Numbered from the stretch's first letter, positions 34,109 to 43,525 are shown. The stretch is DNA of 47,560 nucleotides from Candidatus Bathyarchaeota archaeon BA2 (GCA_001399795.1 LIHK01000029.1:1-47560), one strand, 5' to 3'. A program made the numbers and translations. Notes: a model not told the origin generated them from the letters alone.

Positions 34109-35002
34109 ATGCATAAACCATTGTTTTCAGTGATAACAACAGGAAAAGGTGAAGGAGATAGAAAGACCCTTAAAGAGACCTTCCATAACTGGGAAGTCGC
34201 GAAACAGGATTTTGAAGAAAAAAGGGGAATAAACAAAGCAGTCGAATTCATAATCGTTGACGCTGGGAAAAATGCGGAGTTCACGGAAATTGAAGATTCA
34301 ATCCTGATTTCCCCAGAGGGGTATGAGAAATATAGGAAAGAACTCTGGCACCACGGAATCATCAAGTATTCGTGGTGGGATTCTCCTGCTATAGGAAGAA
34401 ATCTAGGTTTTAGACATGCACAAGGAAGAATAATAGTTTTTCACGACATTGATTCCCTTTTTTCTACAGGAACCGAATTTGATGATGCCTACATATTTTC
34501 TGAACTAGACAAATATGACAACTATTTTGAAGTCATGTACTACGCTTTTAAAGGGAAAGACGTTGTCGCCGCCGTCCCTTCTTTAAGGCCCAGAGAATAC
34601 ATTAACCTAGGAAGAAGATTTGGAATTATGGGACTAAACCTCGTGACTCGCCTTTCCCTGAAATTTCCAACCATCAAAATAGGCGGCGTTCCAGTTGCTG
34701 GGGCGAGCGTTCCAGGATGCAGCATTGCCCTCCTGCGCGATGTTGCGTTGAAGATGTGTATGAACGGCATCGGACCCTACGATCCTGAGTTGGGAGTCTG
34801 TGAGGATCATAAAATTTCTAGGTTGACGGCGACTCATGGAAAGATTTCTTACGAGAAGAAGGCGGGAGTATTCACAAGAACCGAAAACAGGGTAAGTAAT
34901 GGCTTTGACATTGCGAAATCTCTGGGCTATGCGGTGAAAGGACTGGCCTATTACATATTCCCCGATCTTTTCAAATACCAAAAACACTCCTTAACTATCT
35001 GA
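34109..35002 (+). CDS. GT-A glycosyltransferase-like protein
   Basis: 297 residues from ATG 34109 (MHKPLFSVITTGKGEG). The GT2-type pattern is: a first strand FSVITT, EFIIVDAGKN, DSPAIGRNLGFRHAQGRIIV, then the DxD-like FHDIDS. Later GASVPGCSIALLRD and GVCEDHKIS match the acceptor-side region. No membrane segment is obvious. The donor and acceptor are unknown. It is one of three glycosyltransferases within 3.6 kb, suggesting surface glycan or glycolipid work. Confidence 0.75.
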   Translation: MHKPLFSVITTGKGEGDRKTLKETFHNWEVAKQDFEEKRGINKAVEFIIVDAGKNAEFTEIEDSILISPEGYEKYRKELWHHGIIKYSWWDSPAIGRNLGFRHAQGRIIVFHDIDSLFSTGTEFDDAYIFSELDKYDNYFEVMYYAFKGKDVVAAVPSLRPREYINLGRRFGIMGLNLVTRLSLKFPTIKIGGVPVAGASVPGCSIALLRDVALKMCMNGIGPYDPELGVCEDHKISRLTATHGKISYEKKAGVFTRTENRVSNGFDIAKSLGYAVKGLAYYIFPDLFKYQKHSLTI

Positions 35003-35132
35003 AACCTTAAGGGACTTGTCGGAACAGTAGGTCTATTTGGAGCCTAATAACAAAGAAATACCCGCCAGCTCTGTCCCTTTTGTGGAAACAGTTATATTAA
35101 AATTGCAACAAGAAGGCTAAGCACGATGTAAA

Positions 35133-35297
35133 TTGATTCCGAATCCGATTTCGACTACACACCTTTTCGTCCTCTTGATCCTTGCCTCATGCGTCTTCAT
35201 AATCATCCTCTTCCTACCGTCCCTACTAGAACTAAAAAGACCTAAAGACCCGGGACCACTTAAAATCGCAGAAACAATCACCGAAGAAGACGATTGA
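35133..35297 (+). CDS. Small single-pass membrane protein
   Basis: 54 residues, TTG 35133 to TGA 35295-35297. A short polar start is followed by one hydrophobic helix (HLFVLLILASCVFIIILFLP) and a polar tail (SLLELKRPKDPGPLKIAETI) ending in acidic residues. Codon use and the sharp helix/tail boundary look real. The overlapping minus-strand ORF is less convincing. No Shine-Dalgarno is clear. It fills the otherwise empty 340-base gap between two glycosyltransferase genes. Confidence 0.6.
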   Translation: MIPNPISTTHLFVLLILASCVFIIILFLPSLLELKRPKDPGPLKIAETITEEDD

Positions 35298-35342
35298 TGC
35301 TTCTCATGCCATCCCAACAGGAGAACCCAAAAGAGTAACAAT

Positions 35343-36362
35343 CTACGTTTCTTTGTTGGTTTTAAAAAGCTGGTATATTTGACCAAAGAAGAAAGAGAAT
35401 CCTCTGAGGACATCTATGAATGGATAGATGAAGACCCGTTCGTATCGCTTATTTTCTAACGCCTTGTGTAGGTAGAAAGCCATTAAGGCAAGAAAAGGCA
35501 TTACTGTAAATCCAAACAGCAATAGGGAAAAAATAATTAAATCTGTTGTAATGCTCAGAAACGTCATCGACCCAATGATCAGTAACCAAGATACAAAGCT
35601 GACTAGGCTTAGAAAAGACCATGTGGAAACCACATTCTTCGCCCCTCTTCTTTTAAATAAGACGCCGCATCCTCTTCCATAATTAAAGTTTTGTTTCAAA
35701 AATTCCTTGAGGATTGATCTGTGTTTATGCCAGACGAGAGCGTTGGGGTCTAGAACCATCTTGTAGCCAGCTTTACAAACTCTTTCAACGAATTCAACAT
35801 CGTCGAAGCCGTATTGGATACTCTCATCGAAACATCCAACTTCTTTGAACGCTTTCCGTCTGAACGCCATGTTGCAACCAGCAGGATGATGGAGAAACAG
35901 CTTTATCATGTTGAGTTCTTCACGCTTCTTAAAGAAAGGCATCAGAGGTATTATGCTGTTGTCGGCATATTGAGAGACGAAGTCACCGTCACACCCCTTC
36001 GCGCTTCCTCCCACGCAACTGACTCGCTGGTCTTTAAAATTCTCAACAATTTTTCTGATCCAATCTCTTGATGCAATGCAGTCACAGTCTGTGAAGGCGA
36101 TGATCTCACCGTTGCTGTTGTTTATCCCAGCGTTTCTCGCTGCGTTTAGTCCATCTTTCTCTTCAATAATCAGCTTTACGGGGTACTTTTTGACTACGTC
36201 CCTTGTTCTGTCCGTTGAGTTTCCATCAACCACGATTACTTCAAGTTTGTTTTTGTCGTAGTCTAGCCTTTGAAGAGATTCCAGTAGCGGTTCTATAGTC
36301 GACTCTCCATTTCGCACTGGAACTATGATAGAGACCAGGGGTTGATGTTCGTAACCTTCCAT
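35343..36362 (-). CDS. Family 2 glycosyltransferase with C-terminal membrane segments
   Basis: 339 residues. GT2 core: PLVSIIVPVRNGESTIEPLL, EVIVVDGNSTDRTRD, DGLNAARNAGINNSNGEIIA, DxD as FTDCDC, then GCNMAFRRKAFKEVGCFDE and the ED-like DDVEFVERV. Two or three membrane segments near 245-305 (FLSLVSFVSWLLIIGSMTFL) tie it to the membrane, as in dolichol-phosphate-linked pathways. Divergent from the next glycosyltransferase at 36512. Confidence 0.9.
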   Translation of the reverse strand: MEGYEHQPLVSIIVPVRNGESTIEPLLESLQRLDYDKNKLEVIVVDGNSTDRTRDVVKKYPVKLIIEEKDGLNAARNAGINNSNGEIIAFTDCDCIASRDWIRKIVENFKDQRVSCVGGSAKGCDGDFVSQYADNSIIPLMPFFKKREELNMIKLFLHHPAGCNMAFRRKAFKEVGCFDESIQYGFDDVEFVERVCKAGYKMVLDPNALVWHKHRSILKEFLKQNFNYGRGCGVLFKRRGAKNVVSTWSFLSLVSFVSWLLIIGSMTFLSITTDLIIFSLLLFGFTVMPFLALMAFYLHKALENKRYERVFIYPFIDVLRGFSFFFGQIYQLFKTNKET

Positions 36363-36511
36363 TGCTACCGCTTCCCTTGTATGCGTAGTTGACTCTAGGC
36401 AATTTATTACTTACGCAAAAAGGCTTTAAGCCATCCGATTAAAACACTGCTTAGGAACTTAAAATGTTCGGGAACCGAAGTTGAATTCGGTTTTTATAAC
36501 TGGTGATAAAT

Positions 36512-37594
36512 ATGTCTAAGAAGGATGAGATATGTCCTTCAGTTTCAATTATTATCGTGAACTTTAATGGTAAAGAAGTTCTGAGACCATGTTTAACGTC
36601 TCTTTTAGCCACTAATTATTCTAACTTTGAAATTACCATAGTTGATAACGCTTCAACCGACGGAAGCGTTGAGTTAATAGAGAAATTGTTTGGTTCATAT
36701 TCCTGCATAAAAGTTATTAAAAATTCTGAGAATTTTGGGCATGCCGAAGGATGCAACGTTGGAGCGAAAGCAGCCAAAGGAAAGTATCTTGTTTTTTTGG
36801 ATAGTGACACTGAAATAAAGGCGGGTGGTTGCATTAACAAAAACAATGAACGCTTATACATTCCCCAGAATTGGCTTTCGGAGTTAGTTAAGGTTATGGA
36901 GGGCGACAAGTCCATCGGCATCGCTCAGGTTAAAATGGTGTTGGCAAAAGACAGTCGCTTGCTAGACTATACATGCATGGCTATAGATGCTTTAGGAACG
37001 TGGCATGCGACCTATGGTTTAAAGGAAGATGATTTCAAACATAATTTTGAAATTTTGGCTGCATCATCGGGTTGCTGCATAGTTAGGAGAAAGGTTTTCG
37101 AAGAAGTCGGGGGCTTTGACTCAGACTACTTCATTTACGATGACGACACGGATTTTTCTTTGCGAACAAGGTTGCTGGGATATAAGGTAATTCTTGTTCC
37201 TTCAGCCGTCATAGTTCATCGTGGTGGCGTTTTAAGGGGAATAAATCCCGGAACTGTCTATCACTCTGCTAAAAACAGGGTATGCACCATGCTCAAAAAC
37301 TATGAGCTTAGAAACCTCTGGTGGAGGTTTTTAGTTTTGTGTTTTTTAATGTCCATGGTTTCGGTTGGTTTTCTTTTTCTGAAAAAATTTGACGAAGCTA
37401 AGGCTACTGTGAAAGGTCTATCAAACTCGATAACCAGTTTTAGAAAAATATGGACGAAGAGATTGTTAGTGCAGTCTAAAAGACGCATAAGAGACGCCGA
37501 ACTCATAAGTAAGGGGCTTATAAGGAATGACGTCCGATCAACGTTGCAGGATTTGAGGTTGAAGCTGAAACACATGTCAATAGAACAAAACTAA
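36512..37594 (+). CDS. Family 2 glycosyltransferase
   Basis: 360 residues from ATG 36512 with GGTGAT 5 nt upstream. Core: VSIIIVNFNGKEVLRPCLTS, ITIVDNASTDGSVELIE, FGHAEGCNVGAKAAKGKYLV, the DxD FLDSDTEI, ASSGCCIVRRKVFEEVGGFD and YDDDTDFSLRTRLLGYKVIL. This set is typical of rhamnosyltransferase-like GT2 enzymes. One membrane segment near residue 270 and a basic C-terminal tail. Acceptor unknown. Confidence 0.9.
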   Translation: MSKKDEICPSVSIIIVNFNGKEVLRPCLTSLLATNYSNFEITIVDNASTDGSVELIEKLFGSYSCIKVIKNSENFGHAEGCNVGAKAAKGKYLVFLDSDTEIKAGGCINKNNERLYIPQNWLSELVKVMEGDKSIGIAQVKMVLAKDSRLLDYTCMAIDALGTWHATYGLKEDDFKHNFEILAASSGCCIVRRKVFEEVGGFDSDYFIYDDDTDFSLRTRLLGYKVILVPSAVIVHRGGVLRGINPGTVYHSAKNRVCTMLKNYELRNLWWRFLVLCFLMSMVSVGFLFLKKFDEAKATVKGLSNSITSFRKIWTKRLLVQSKRRIRDAELISKGLIRNDVRSTLQDLRLKLKHMSIEQN

Positions 37595-37663
37595 TGTGTA
37601 TCATGGAACATTTTGACAACTTCTTTAAAGCGCTCTAAATAATACAAGATACAGGAATGCAAC

Positions 37664-38683
37664 ATGAGTTTCTTGCCAGGTAAAGTACCGACAGAAGTTT
37701 TGCAAAAAATAGTGTTCAAACATCTGGGAACGAAAAGGAACGACGTTGTTCTCGGGCCCTCAATTGGCGAAGACGCGGCTATAGTCGAAGTTGGAAAAGA
37801 GGTTCTCGCGATAGCAACAGATCCCATAACAGGAGCTGAAGAATGGTTAGGGTGGCTGGCCGTGAACGTCAGCGCAAACGATGTTGCCACATGTGGAGTT
37901 CAACCTCGCTGGTTCACTTCTTGTATACTCTTGCCCAAAGGTTCTAGGGAGGAACTTGTTGAAAAAATTTGTAGGCAGATGGATAAAGCTGCCCAGCAAT
38001 TGAATGTAGCCATAATTGGGGGTCACTGTGAAATTACGCCGGGTCTAGAACATCCCATAGTGACCGGCTGCTCCATAGGCATCGCAGAAAATGGAAAATA
38101 CGTGACTTCAAATGGAGCAAAAGCGGGAAACATGATTATTCTGACTAAAGGAACGGGAATAGAAGGAACCGCCATCTTAGCTTCGGACAGAAGGAAAGAA
38201 CTCCTCAAAGTTTTTGATGAAAGTTTTCTTATAAAAGCTGAGAATTTCTTTACAAAAATTAGTGTGGTCAAGGACGCCCTCACTGCTTTCCAAACTGGAG
38301 GAGTCTTAGCAATGCACGATCCCACCGAGGGAGGAGTGGCTGGCGGGTTACATGAGCTAGCCGACGCCTCAAACGTTGGTTTCCAAGTATACGAAGAGAA
38401 AATTTTGGTTTCTGAGGAGACAAGAAAAATATGCGCGTATTTTGAAATAGGTCCTCTTCAACTCATCAGTTCAGGGTCCCTTCTCATAGTGGCTGAGAAA
38501 GGAAAAACAGAAGAAATCGTAAGTAGGTTGTCGCAAAATGGTGTTCCTGCATCGGTGATTGGCGAAGTGACAGAACCTAAACTGGGAAGAAAAATAGTTT
38601 CAAAAACTGGAGAAAAGGTTGAACTAGTTAGACCCATTAGTGACCATCTTTGGACAGCGCTTGCAAAGCGATTTGAAAAATAA
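37664..38683 (+). CDS. AIR synthase/HypE-like family protein
   Basis: 339 residues. The N-terminal PurM domain has GPSIGEDAAIVEVGKEVLAI, then WLAVNVSANDVATCG; the C-terminal half has MHDPTEGGVAGGLHELADAS and SSGSLLIVAEKG. It lacks the C-terminal Pro-Arg-Ile-Cys of HypE, so it is not a hydrogenase maturation protein. Archaeal relatives of this kind are annotated only as AIR-synthase related, with ATP-dependent chemistry expected. A TATA-like CTCTAAATAA lies about 25 nt upstream. Confidence 0.82.
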   Translation: MSFLPGKVPTEVLQKIVFKHLGTKRNDVVLGPSIGEDAAIVEVGKEVLAIATDPITGAEEWLGWLAVNVSANDVATCGVQPRWFTSCILLPKGSREELVEKICRQMDKAAQQLNVAIIGGHCEITPGLEHPIVTGCSIGIAENGKYVTSNGAKAGNMIILTKGTGIEGTAILASDRRKELLKVFDESFLIKAENFFTKISVVKDALTAFQTGGVLAMHDPTEGGVAGGLHELADASNVGFQVYEEKILVSEETRKICAYFEIGPLQLISSGSLLIVAEKGKTEEIVSRLSQNGVPASVIGEVTEPKLGRKIVSKTGEKVELVRPISDHLWTALAKRFEK

Positions 38684-38731
38684 ACGTAACTTAATCTGAT
38701 TTTTCTTAGACGACACTTAATCCTAATTGCC

Positions 38732-39475
38732 TTAGAGTCTGAGAGATGGGAGAGAACGCCACACTGCTCTCACTATGGGAATTGAAACTATAAGGCCTAC
38801 AGTCATTTGACCAATATTCACTGGGATTTCTGCTATCGCCGCCACACCAAGGAAGAATTGTTCGTAGAGAAAATAACCAGTAACCATCACTAAACCCCCA
38901 ACGAGAATTGTAAGGACAAGCCAACCGAATTCAGATTCAAAAATAAATCCCATCAAGGTGATTAACAAGATAACTAAAGCCCCCAACGAATACCAAAATT
39001 CTGGTGGAACAAACAAGATTAAGTTGGGATTCCCAGGTGGAGGGATGCCAAGATAAAGCTCTACCGAGCCGCTATAGTAAAGGGAACCGATACTGCCTAA
39101 CAAAATTCCAGCGATCAAACCAGCAACGAACGTAAAGGCTTTCCATTGAATTTTAGAACTAAACCTAAGTCTTTTATGACCGAGGATGCCAACGATTCCC
39201 CCTTCGCATGCTTTTATGAGAAGAGTAGCTGGCGCATAATGTGAGTAGCCTAAAAAGATATCTGCAAACATGGAGCCAACTCCCCCAGCGAAAGCGCCGA
39301 TGAGTGGCCCGAAAAGCAGAGCTGTAGTATACACCATGGTTTCACCGATGTTAAAGAAACCCTTTGTGTGGGGAACATAAATGGAAAAAACCATGGTAGC
39401 TACACATACCAGCGATGTAAAAATAGCCGTAATGGCTAATCGAATAGTTATTGATGCAAAGACTTTTTGAGACAT
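38732..39475 (-). CDS. ECF transporter S component-like membrane protein
   Basis: 247 residues with about six membrane segments. The N-terminal part (TIRLAITAIFTSLVCVATM, then GFFNIGETMVYTTALLFGPL, GAFAGGVGSMFADIFLGY) follows the S-component pattern of vitamin transporters; the middle to end is less typical and longer. The substrate cannot be read. No ATPase/T component lies nearby. It is on the strand of, and 68 nt downstream from, the threonine-synthase-like gene; a TTTTAATA box at about 39510-39520 may give it its own promoter. Confidence 0.72.
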   Translation of the reverse strand: MSQKVFASITIRLAITAIFTSLVCVATMVFSIYVPHTKGFFNIGETMVYTTALLFGPLIGAFAGGVGSMFADIFLGYSHYAPATLLIKACEGGIVGILGHKRLRFSSKIQWKAFTFVAGLIAGILLGSIGSLYYSGSVELYLGIPPPGNPNLILFVPPEFWYSLGALVILLITLMGFIFESEFGWLVLTILVGGLVMVTGYFLYEQFFLGVAAIAEIPVNIGQMTVGLIVSIPIVRAVWRSLPSLRL

Positions 39476-39543
39476 CTAGAGTCACTAGTATAGTTACAAC
39501 TTTACTATTAAAACCCCCTCACATTTAAAACTTTTCATAGAAA

Positions 39544-40947
39544 TCAAAGTAGCAATTTCAACTCATCAGCAGCATGCAAAACTCTTTTTCCACGCTTAGT
39601 AACTTTGAAGTATTTTCGTCCCTCCTTTTTGTAAGAGACTACTAATCCTCTCTTGGAGAGATTGTTTAGATGTTGATAGATGGCGGCTCTGGTCATGGTT
39701 TTTCCGAATTTTTTCCACAAGTCGTAGCCATAAACGTCCTTTTGGCTTAAGATTCGCAGAATCTTTTCTTTAGTGCTTAACTCCAAGCCGACCACAGCGG
39801 TTTTTCTTTTTTTCGCCAAGGCTTGAAGCACATCTGTTGCCTTTAAGCCACTTCCTGTTATGAGACACACAACTTTGTCTTCCTCAGCTATTACGCCTTG
39901 GCTAACCAGTTTTTTGAGGGCTGCTATTGCAGCTGAGCTAGCTGGCTCTGCAAAGATTCCTTCAAGCCTAGCGATTTCCTGTTCAGCAGTGAAGATTTCG
40001 GAGTCCAGCACCGTGGTAGCGACGCCTCCAGATTCTTTTATTGCTTGGAGGGCCCACCTTCCATTCAAGGGATTACCCACGAGAATTCCTAAAGCATGAG
40101 TAGACGGCTTCGGAATGGCAACTGGTTTGGATTCGTTTTTCAAGTGCGCCTCAACTATTGATGCGCATCCGCTAGCTTGGACGCCAACCATCCTTGGCAA
40201 CGCGTCAACATTTCCTAGGGCTTGCAGTTCCTTGAAGCCTTTCCAAATAGAGTAGATGGTTCCACCGCTTCCCATCGAAACGACAAACCAGTCAGGAACT
40301 CCAAACTGCTCCGCCACTTCATAAGCAATGGTTTTCTGGGCTTCAATCACTAGGGGGTTGAATTCAGCCGTGGCTTGATACCAACCCGTTTCCTTCGTCA
40401 AGGATTCCGCTCGCTTGTTGGTTTCGTCAACGATCTCTCCATGTTCCTCAATGACTGCATCATAGATTAACATCTGAGCCAGCTTACCCATATCAACCGC
40501 TTCTGGAACAATAACGTGGCAGTTGAGGCCAGATTTGGCGCAGTAGGCAGCTAGAGAGGCTCCCATGTTTCCGTTTGAGGCGCAAATTACAGTGCCGTAT
40601 TTCAAGTCCAAGGCGTTTGAAACCATCAGCGCCGCGCTTCTATCTCTGAAAGAGTTCGTTGGGTTCCGAGTTTCATCTTTAAGGTACACGACGTTTAAGC
40701 CGATTTTTTTGGCGAGACGCCCAGCCTTATGCAGAGGAGTGCCGCCCTCTCCCATCGTCACCGTGCTTCTGACTTCTGGCAGCAACGGTTTAAACTTCCA
40801 AAAAGTGATAGGTCCCGTGAACTCTATTTCTTTTAACCGTTCAAAATCGTAAGTATAGCCTAGAAGACCCCCACACTTCTCGCATTTATATCGAGGAGGG
40901 TACAGCGCAAAACTAGCCGAACACCCACTACACTGCAGAACAGTCAT
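39544..40947 (-). CDS. Threonine-synthase-like PLP-fold protein lacking the PLP lysine, fused to a winged helix
   Basis: 467 residues from ATG 40947. A zinc-ribbon-like start (CSGCS, CEKCG) precedes a fold-type II PLP domain: TMGEGGTPLHKAG, NPTNSFRDRSAALMV, the phosphate loop CASNGNMGAS, SMGSGGTIYSIW, FAEPASSAAIAAL and LITGSGLKATD. In true threonine synthases the motif is SFKDR and its Lys holds PLP; here the codon is AGA (Arg). Residues about 390-467 form a winged helix (GYDLWKKFGKTMTRAAIYQH, LNNLSKRGLVVSYKKEGRKY). The gene may encode a regulator or a non-Schiff-base enzyme rather than threonine synthase. The upstream frame to 41067 is unlike the family. Confidence 0.85.
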   Translation of the reverse strand: MTVLQCSGCSASFALYPPRYKCEKCGGLLGYTYDFERLKEIEFTGPITFWKFKPLLPEVRSTVTMGEGGTPLHKAGRLAKKIGLNVVYLKDETRNPTNSFRDRSAALMVSNALDLKYGTVICASNGNMGASLAAYCAKSGLNCHVIVPEAVDMGKLAQMLIYDAVIEEHGEIVDETNKRAESLTKETGWYQATAEFNPLVIEAQKTIAYEVAEQFGVPDWFVVSMGSGGTIYSIWKGFKELQALGNVDALPRMVGVQASGCASIVEAHLKNESKPVAIPKPSTHALGILVGNPLNGRWALQAIKESGGVATTVLDSEIFTAEQEIARLEGIFAEPASSAAIAALKKLVSQGVIAEEDKVVCLITGSGLKATDVLQALAKKRKTAVVGLELSTKEKILRILSQKDVYGYDLWKKFGKTMTRAAIYQHLNNLSKRGLVVSYKKEGRKYFKVTKRGKRVLHAADELKLLL

Positions 40948-41080
40948 ATTGATTGAGCTCCACACAGATGAAATACGCCTTTTACAACTTTTCTTTATCG
41001 GTTGCTTAGTAAACATTTTAAAAGAACTAGAGACGTTAGTAGGCAAGGACAAAGCAAGTTGACACAATCCTGAGGACTAT

Positions 41081-41371
41081 TTGTTGAACATACGTGACTT
41101 GAAGCCTGGGATGAGTTCCGTAAACATTAAAGTGACAGTGTCAAACATTTCGGAACCTAAACAGATCACAACTGGTAAGGGTATTAAGCATGAAATACTT
41201 GAGGTGGAAGTTAAAGATGAAACCAGCACGATGAAACTAGTTTTGTGGGATGAGAAGATTATGCCTCTAAAAGTGGGAGATGTTCTACGGATTGAGAATA
41301 GCTTCGTGACTTCTTTTAAGGGAGAATGGAGAATAAACGTTGGAAAGTACGGTGAAATAGCGAAGCTTTAA
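41081..41371 (+). CDS. OB-fold nucleic-acid-binding protein (RPA/SSB-like)
   Basis: 96 residues from TTG 41081 (LLNIRDLKPGMSSVNIKVTV). It contains one OB fold: strands up to SEPKQI, then EILEVEVKDETSTMKLVLWD, KVGDVLRIENSFVTSFKGEW and RINVGKYGEI. Similar single-OB proteins serve as archaeal SSB/RPA-type proteins. CTGAGGA lies upstream. It overlaps the 3' end of the convergent flippase-like gene by 4 nt. Confidence 0.82.
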   Translation: MLNIRDLKPGMSSVNIKVTVSNISEPKQITTGKGIKHEILEVEVKDETSTMKLVLWDEKIMPLKVGDVLRIENSFVTSFKGEWRINVGKYGEIAKL

Positions 41372-42441
41372 CGTGAATCACTAACCAAAGCCTTGATTCC
41401 AACCCACTGCGCCGCCATGAAACCTATGAAAAAAGTGAGCCATACGGTTAAAGCTCTTATTAGGATCGTTGCTGCGGCACTAATACGTTTAGCCTCCAGC
41501 AGAGAGATGCCCCATAAAGGAAAGCAAAGCGCCGCGTAAAGCTCAGTCATAGTGAACTCGATAAGGCCTACTTCGCCAGGTACTCCAATAGGGATGTTTT
41601 GGATGCAACCAGCGATAGGGGATACAATCATTATCACGACGAAATGAATTGGATGCCCAAGAGAAACAAAGACTAAAAAGGACAAAAGCACGCTAAGGAG
41701 CCAAGATACTAAAGAAAAAACCACCGGCAGGACTAAGCTTCGTGGATTCTTGCTTAAGATTTCTATTGATTCATGGAAAGCTCTTAAGGCTTTTCGCGTC
41801 TTGAACCTTAGGCTAGTTAGTCGCAAGCGTCCCCTCAAAACGAAAGCCAAAAAACGTAGCAATGAATCGATTATTTTCTGTGTCAGTTGCCCTTTAAAGC
41901 ATAAGAGGAACAGGAAAACCAGCGAAATCGATGTGCCAGCAACTACGAGTAATATCAAATTCAAGACGGGCGCCGGAAGTTTATATTGTGAAGTGACCAG
42001 CCAGAGGGAGCCTATGATCAAACTGCTTAAGGTTATTGCTATAGAAAGAATTCTGTGACTCACAACTGATGCTACAACTTTCCCTGCGTTTTTACCTGAT
42101 TCTTTGGACGTTAGGTAAGCTTTAGTGGTGTCTCCGCTGATTGACTCAGCTGGAACCAAAATGTCAACAAAGGCTCCAATCCAAGTAAACATTAAAGTTT
42201 TTCTAAAAGGAACTTTTACTGAAATGGGACGCAAAAAATACTGCCAAGTCAGAGAATAGAAAACCGCATCTAACAACAGAACGACAACTGCCAGCGAGAA
42301 ATAAAAAAGATTAATGCCTTTTACAACTGCGATCATTTCGTTTATGTCAACAAAGAAATAGAGGTAAGCAATGAAAACCAAAAGGCCTATCAGCAATAAG
42401 GGAAGAGTTCTTTTGATCAACACGCGCTTTTCCGGAATCAT
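41368..42441 (-). CDS. Lysylphosphatidylglycerol-synthase-TM/UPF0104 family membrane protein
   Basis: 357 residues with about eight membrane segments. The family's conserved blocks are seen: ISVKVPFRKTLMFTWIGAFV, then PAESISGDTTKAYLTSKESG near 97-116, SHRILSI, and the C-terminal IGVPGEVGLIEFTMTELYAA. Archaeal relatives are thought to act as lipid flippases or in dolichol-linked glycan transfer (AglD-like). With the glycosyltransferases 5 kb away this fits surface glycosylation, but that link is inference. Confidence 0.83.
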   Translation of the reverse strand: MIPEKRVLIKRTLPLLLIGLLVFIAYLYFFVDINEMIAVVKGINLFYFSLAVVVLLLDAVFYSLTWQYFLRPISVKVPFRKTLMFTWIGAFVDILVPAESISGDTTKAYLTSKESGKNAGKVVASVVSHRILSIAITLSSLIIGSLWLVTSQYKLPAPVLNLILLVVAGTSISLVFLFLLCFKGQLTQKIIDSLLRFLAFVLRGRLRLTSLRFKTRKALRAFHESIEILSKNPRSLVLPVVFSLVSWLLSVLLSFLVFVSLGHPIHFVVIMIVSPIAGCIQNIPIGVPGEVGLIEFTMTELYAALCFPLWGISLLEAKRISAAATILIRALTVWLTFFIGFMAAQWVGIKALVSDSR

Positions 42442-42514
42442 CCACTACTACACCTAAGCGTAAATAGGAGCAAAATAACGGCTACCACGTATTATATTTT
42501 GCTTGACTTCCGTT

Positions 42515-43372
42515 TTATCTGTTAAACACGGTTTCAAAAATCAACCTACACTCGCGTACCATACGGTCAATGTTGTCCAAAGTGTCTTTTTCCAAAGACG
42601 GAAACCCTTCCGAAATCACTTTTAGTAAAGGGACTGAAAGATCTGCAGGGAGATACGAGAGGCTTTCCATAAGATGGCGATTTATCTCTCCGCCAATTTT
42701 CTTGTCAATCAAAAGGGGTGCGGCACAGCCAGTAGCTTTTAAACAAGAGATCAAGCACAGGGCCTCGGCTGGCGGCTTTCCTCTTGAAATCTCCCATGAA
42801 AGTATGTCGTTTTCAGAAACCTTTAGCAAGTGTTTGGCGTAGGCTACTTGATCTTCTACGTAACCTCGCCTATAAAGAAGGCGGGACACTTCATAGTCTT
42901 TTACGGCGATGGAAATTAAGTAAAGCAAGTTTGCTATATACTCGAAGGAAAGGTTGAACTGGCCAGCGATTTCTAGAAGTGGTGTAGGAAATGGGAGAAG
43001 ATAGTAATGTAGGCTACCGTGCAAAACCGAGTGCCCCACCTCGTGGCGTATTCCTCCTATCCTGACAAGTCCCGGCAGTTTCTGCATCCTTTCAAAGCAT
43101 AAAAAGATTCGAGGTGTTCCTCGCCAAGCGTCATGCATAGCGAAAAACAACTCATCGAAGGGCGCTGACACGACACCAACTTCCCTGCTTTCCTTTGTTA
43201 AGAAAGCCTCAACCGACGCAGACCGTTCAAAAACGTACAGATCGACAAGAGAAACCTCATGAGGCGCCAATCGACTATAACACTCTTCCATAGCCTCAAT
43301 AACTTTGTCTATTGATTCATTGTCAACCTCGCCGAATTTTGAAACAACAATGCGCACCAACGCGTTTCCCAT
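42515..43372 (-). CDS. HExxH zincin-like hypothetical protein
   Basis: 285 residues. The metalloprotease motif GIRHEVGHSVLHGSLHYY lies near 106-123, with His-Glu-x-x-His intact. A Glu in LSFEYIANLL or DYEVSRLL about 40 residues later could be the third ligand, as in gluzincins. No signal peptide or membrane span, so it would be cytoplasmic. The first half (LVDLYVFERSASVEAFLTKE) and the helical second half resemble no family I know. Protease activity is inference from the motif. Confidence 0.68.
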   Translation of the reverse strand: MGNALVRIVVSKFGEVDNESIDKVIEAMEECYSRLAPHEVSLVDLYVFERSASVEAFLTKESREVGVVSAPFDELFFAMHDAWRGTPRIFLCFERMQKLPGLVRIGGIRHEVGHSVLHGSLHYYLLPFPTPLLEIAGQFNLSFEYIANLLYLISIAVKDYEVSRLLYRRGYVEDQVAYAKHLLKVSENDILSWEISRGKPPAEALCLISCLKATGCAAPLLIDKKIGGEINRHLMESLSYLPADLSVPLLKVISEGFPSLEKDTLDNIDRMVRECRLIFETVFNR

Positions 43373-43525
43373 TAAATCTTAACTCATGTGGATTTAAGGG
43401 TCGTCTCTTCAAAACTTAGAAAATGCGGGAATAAAGTTTGCTATACCTACCTGCATGAAAGTAGAGGAAGATGGTACAACTTTTAAGGCATGGTGGTAAA
43501 CACAATCCAGATTGTGATGTAAGCC

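Noticed and set aside
37664-38683. AIR-synthase-like protein as hydrogenase maturation factor HypE.
   Set aside because: The C-terminal Cys motif needed for HypE is absent and no hyp or hydrogenase genes adjoin it.
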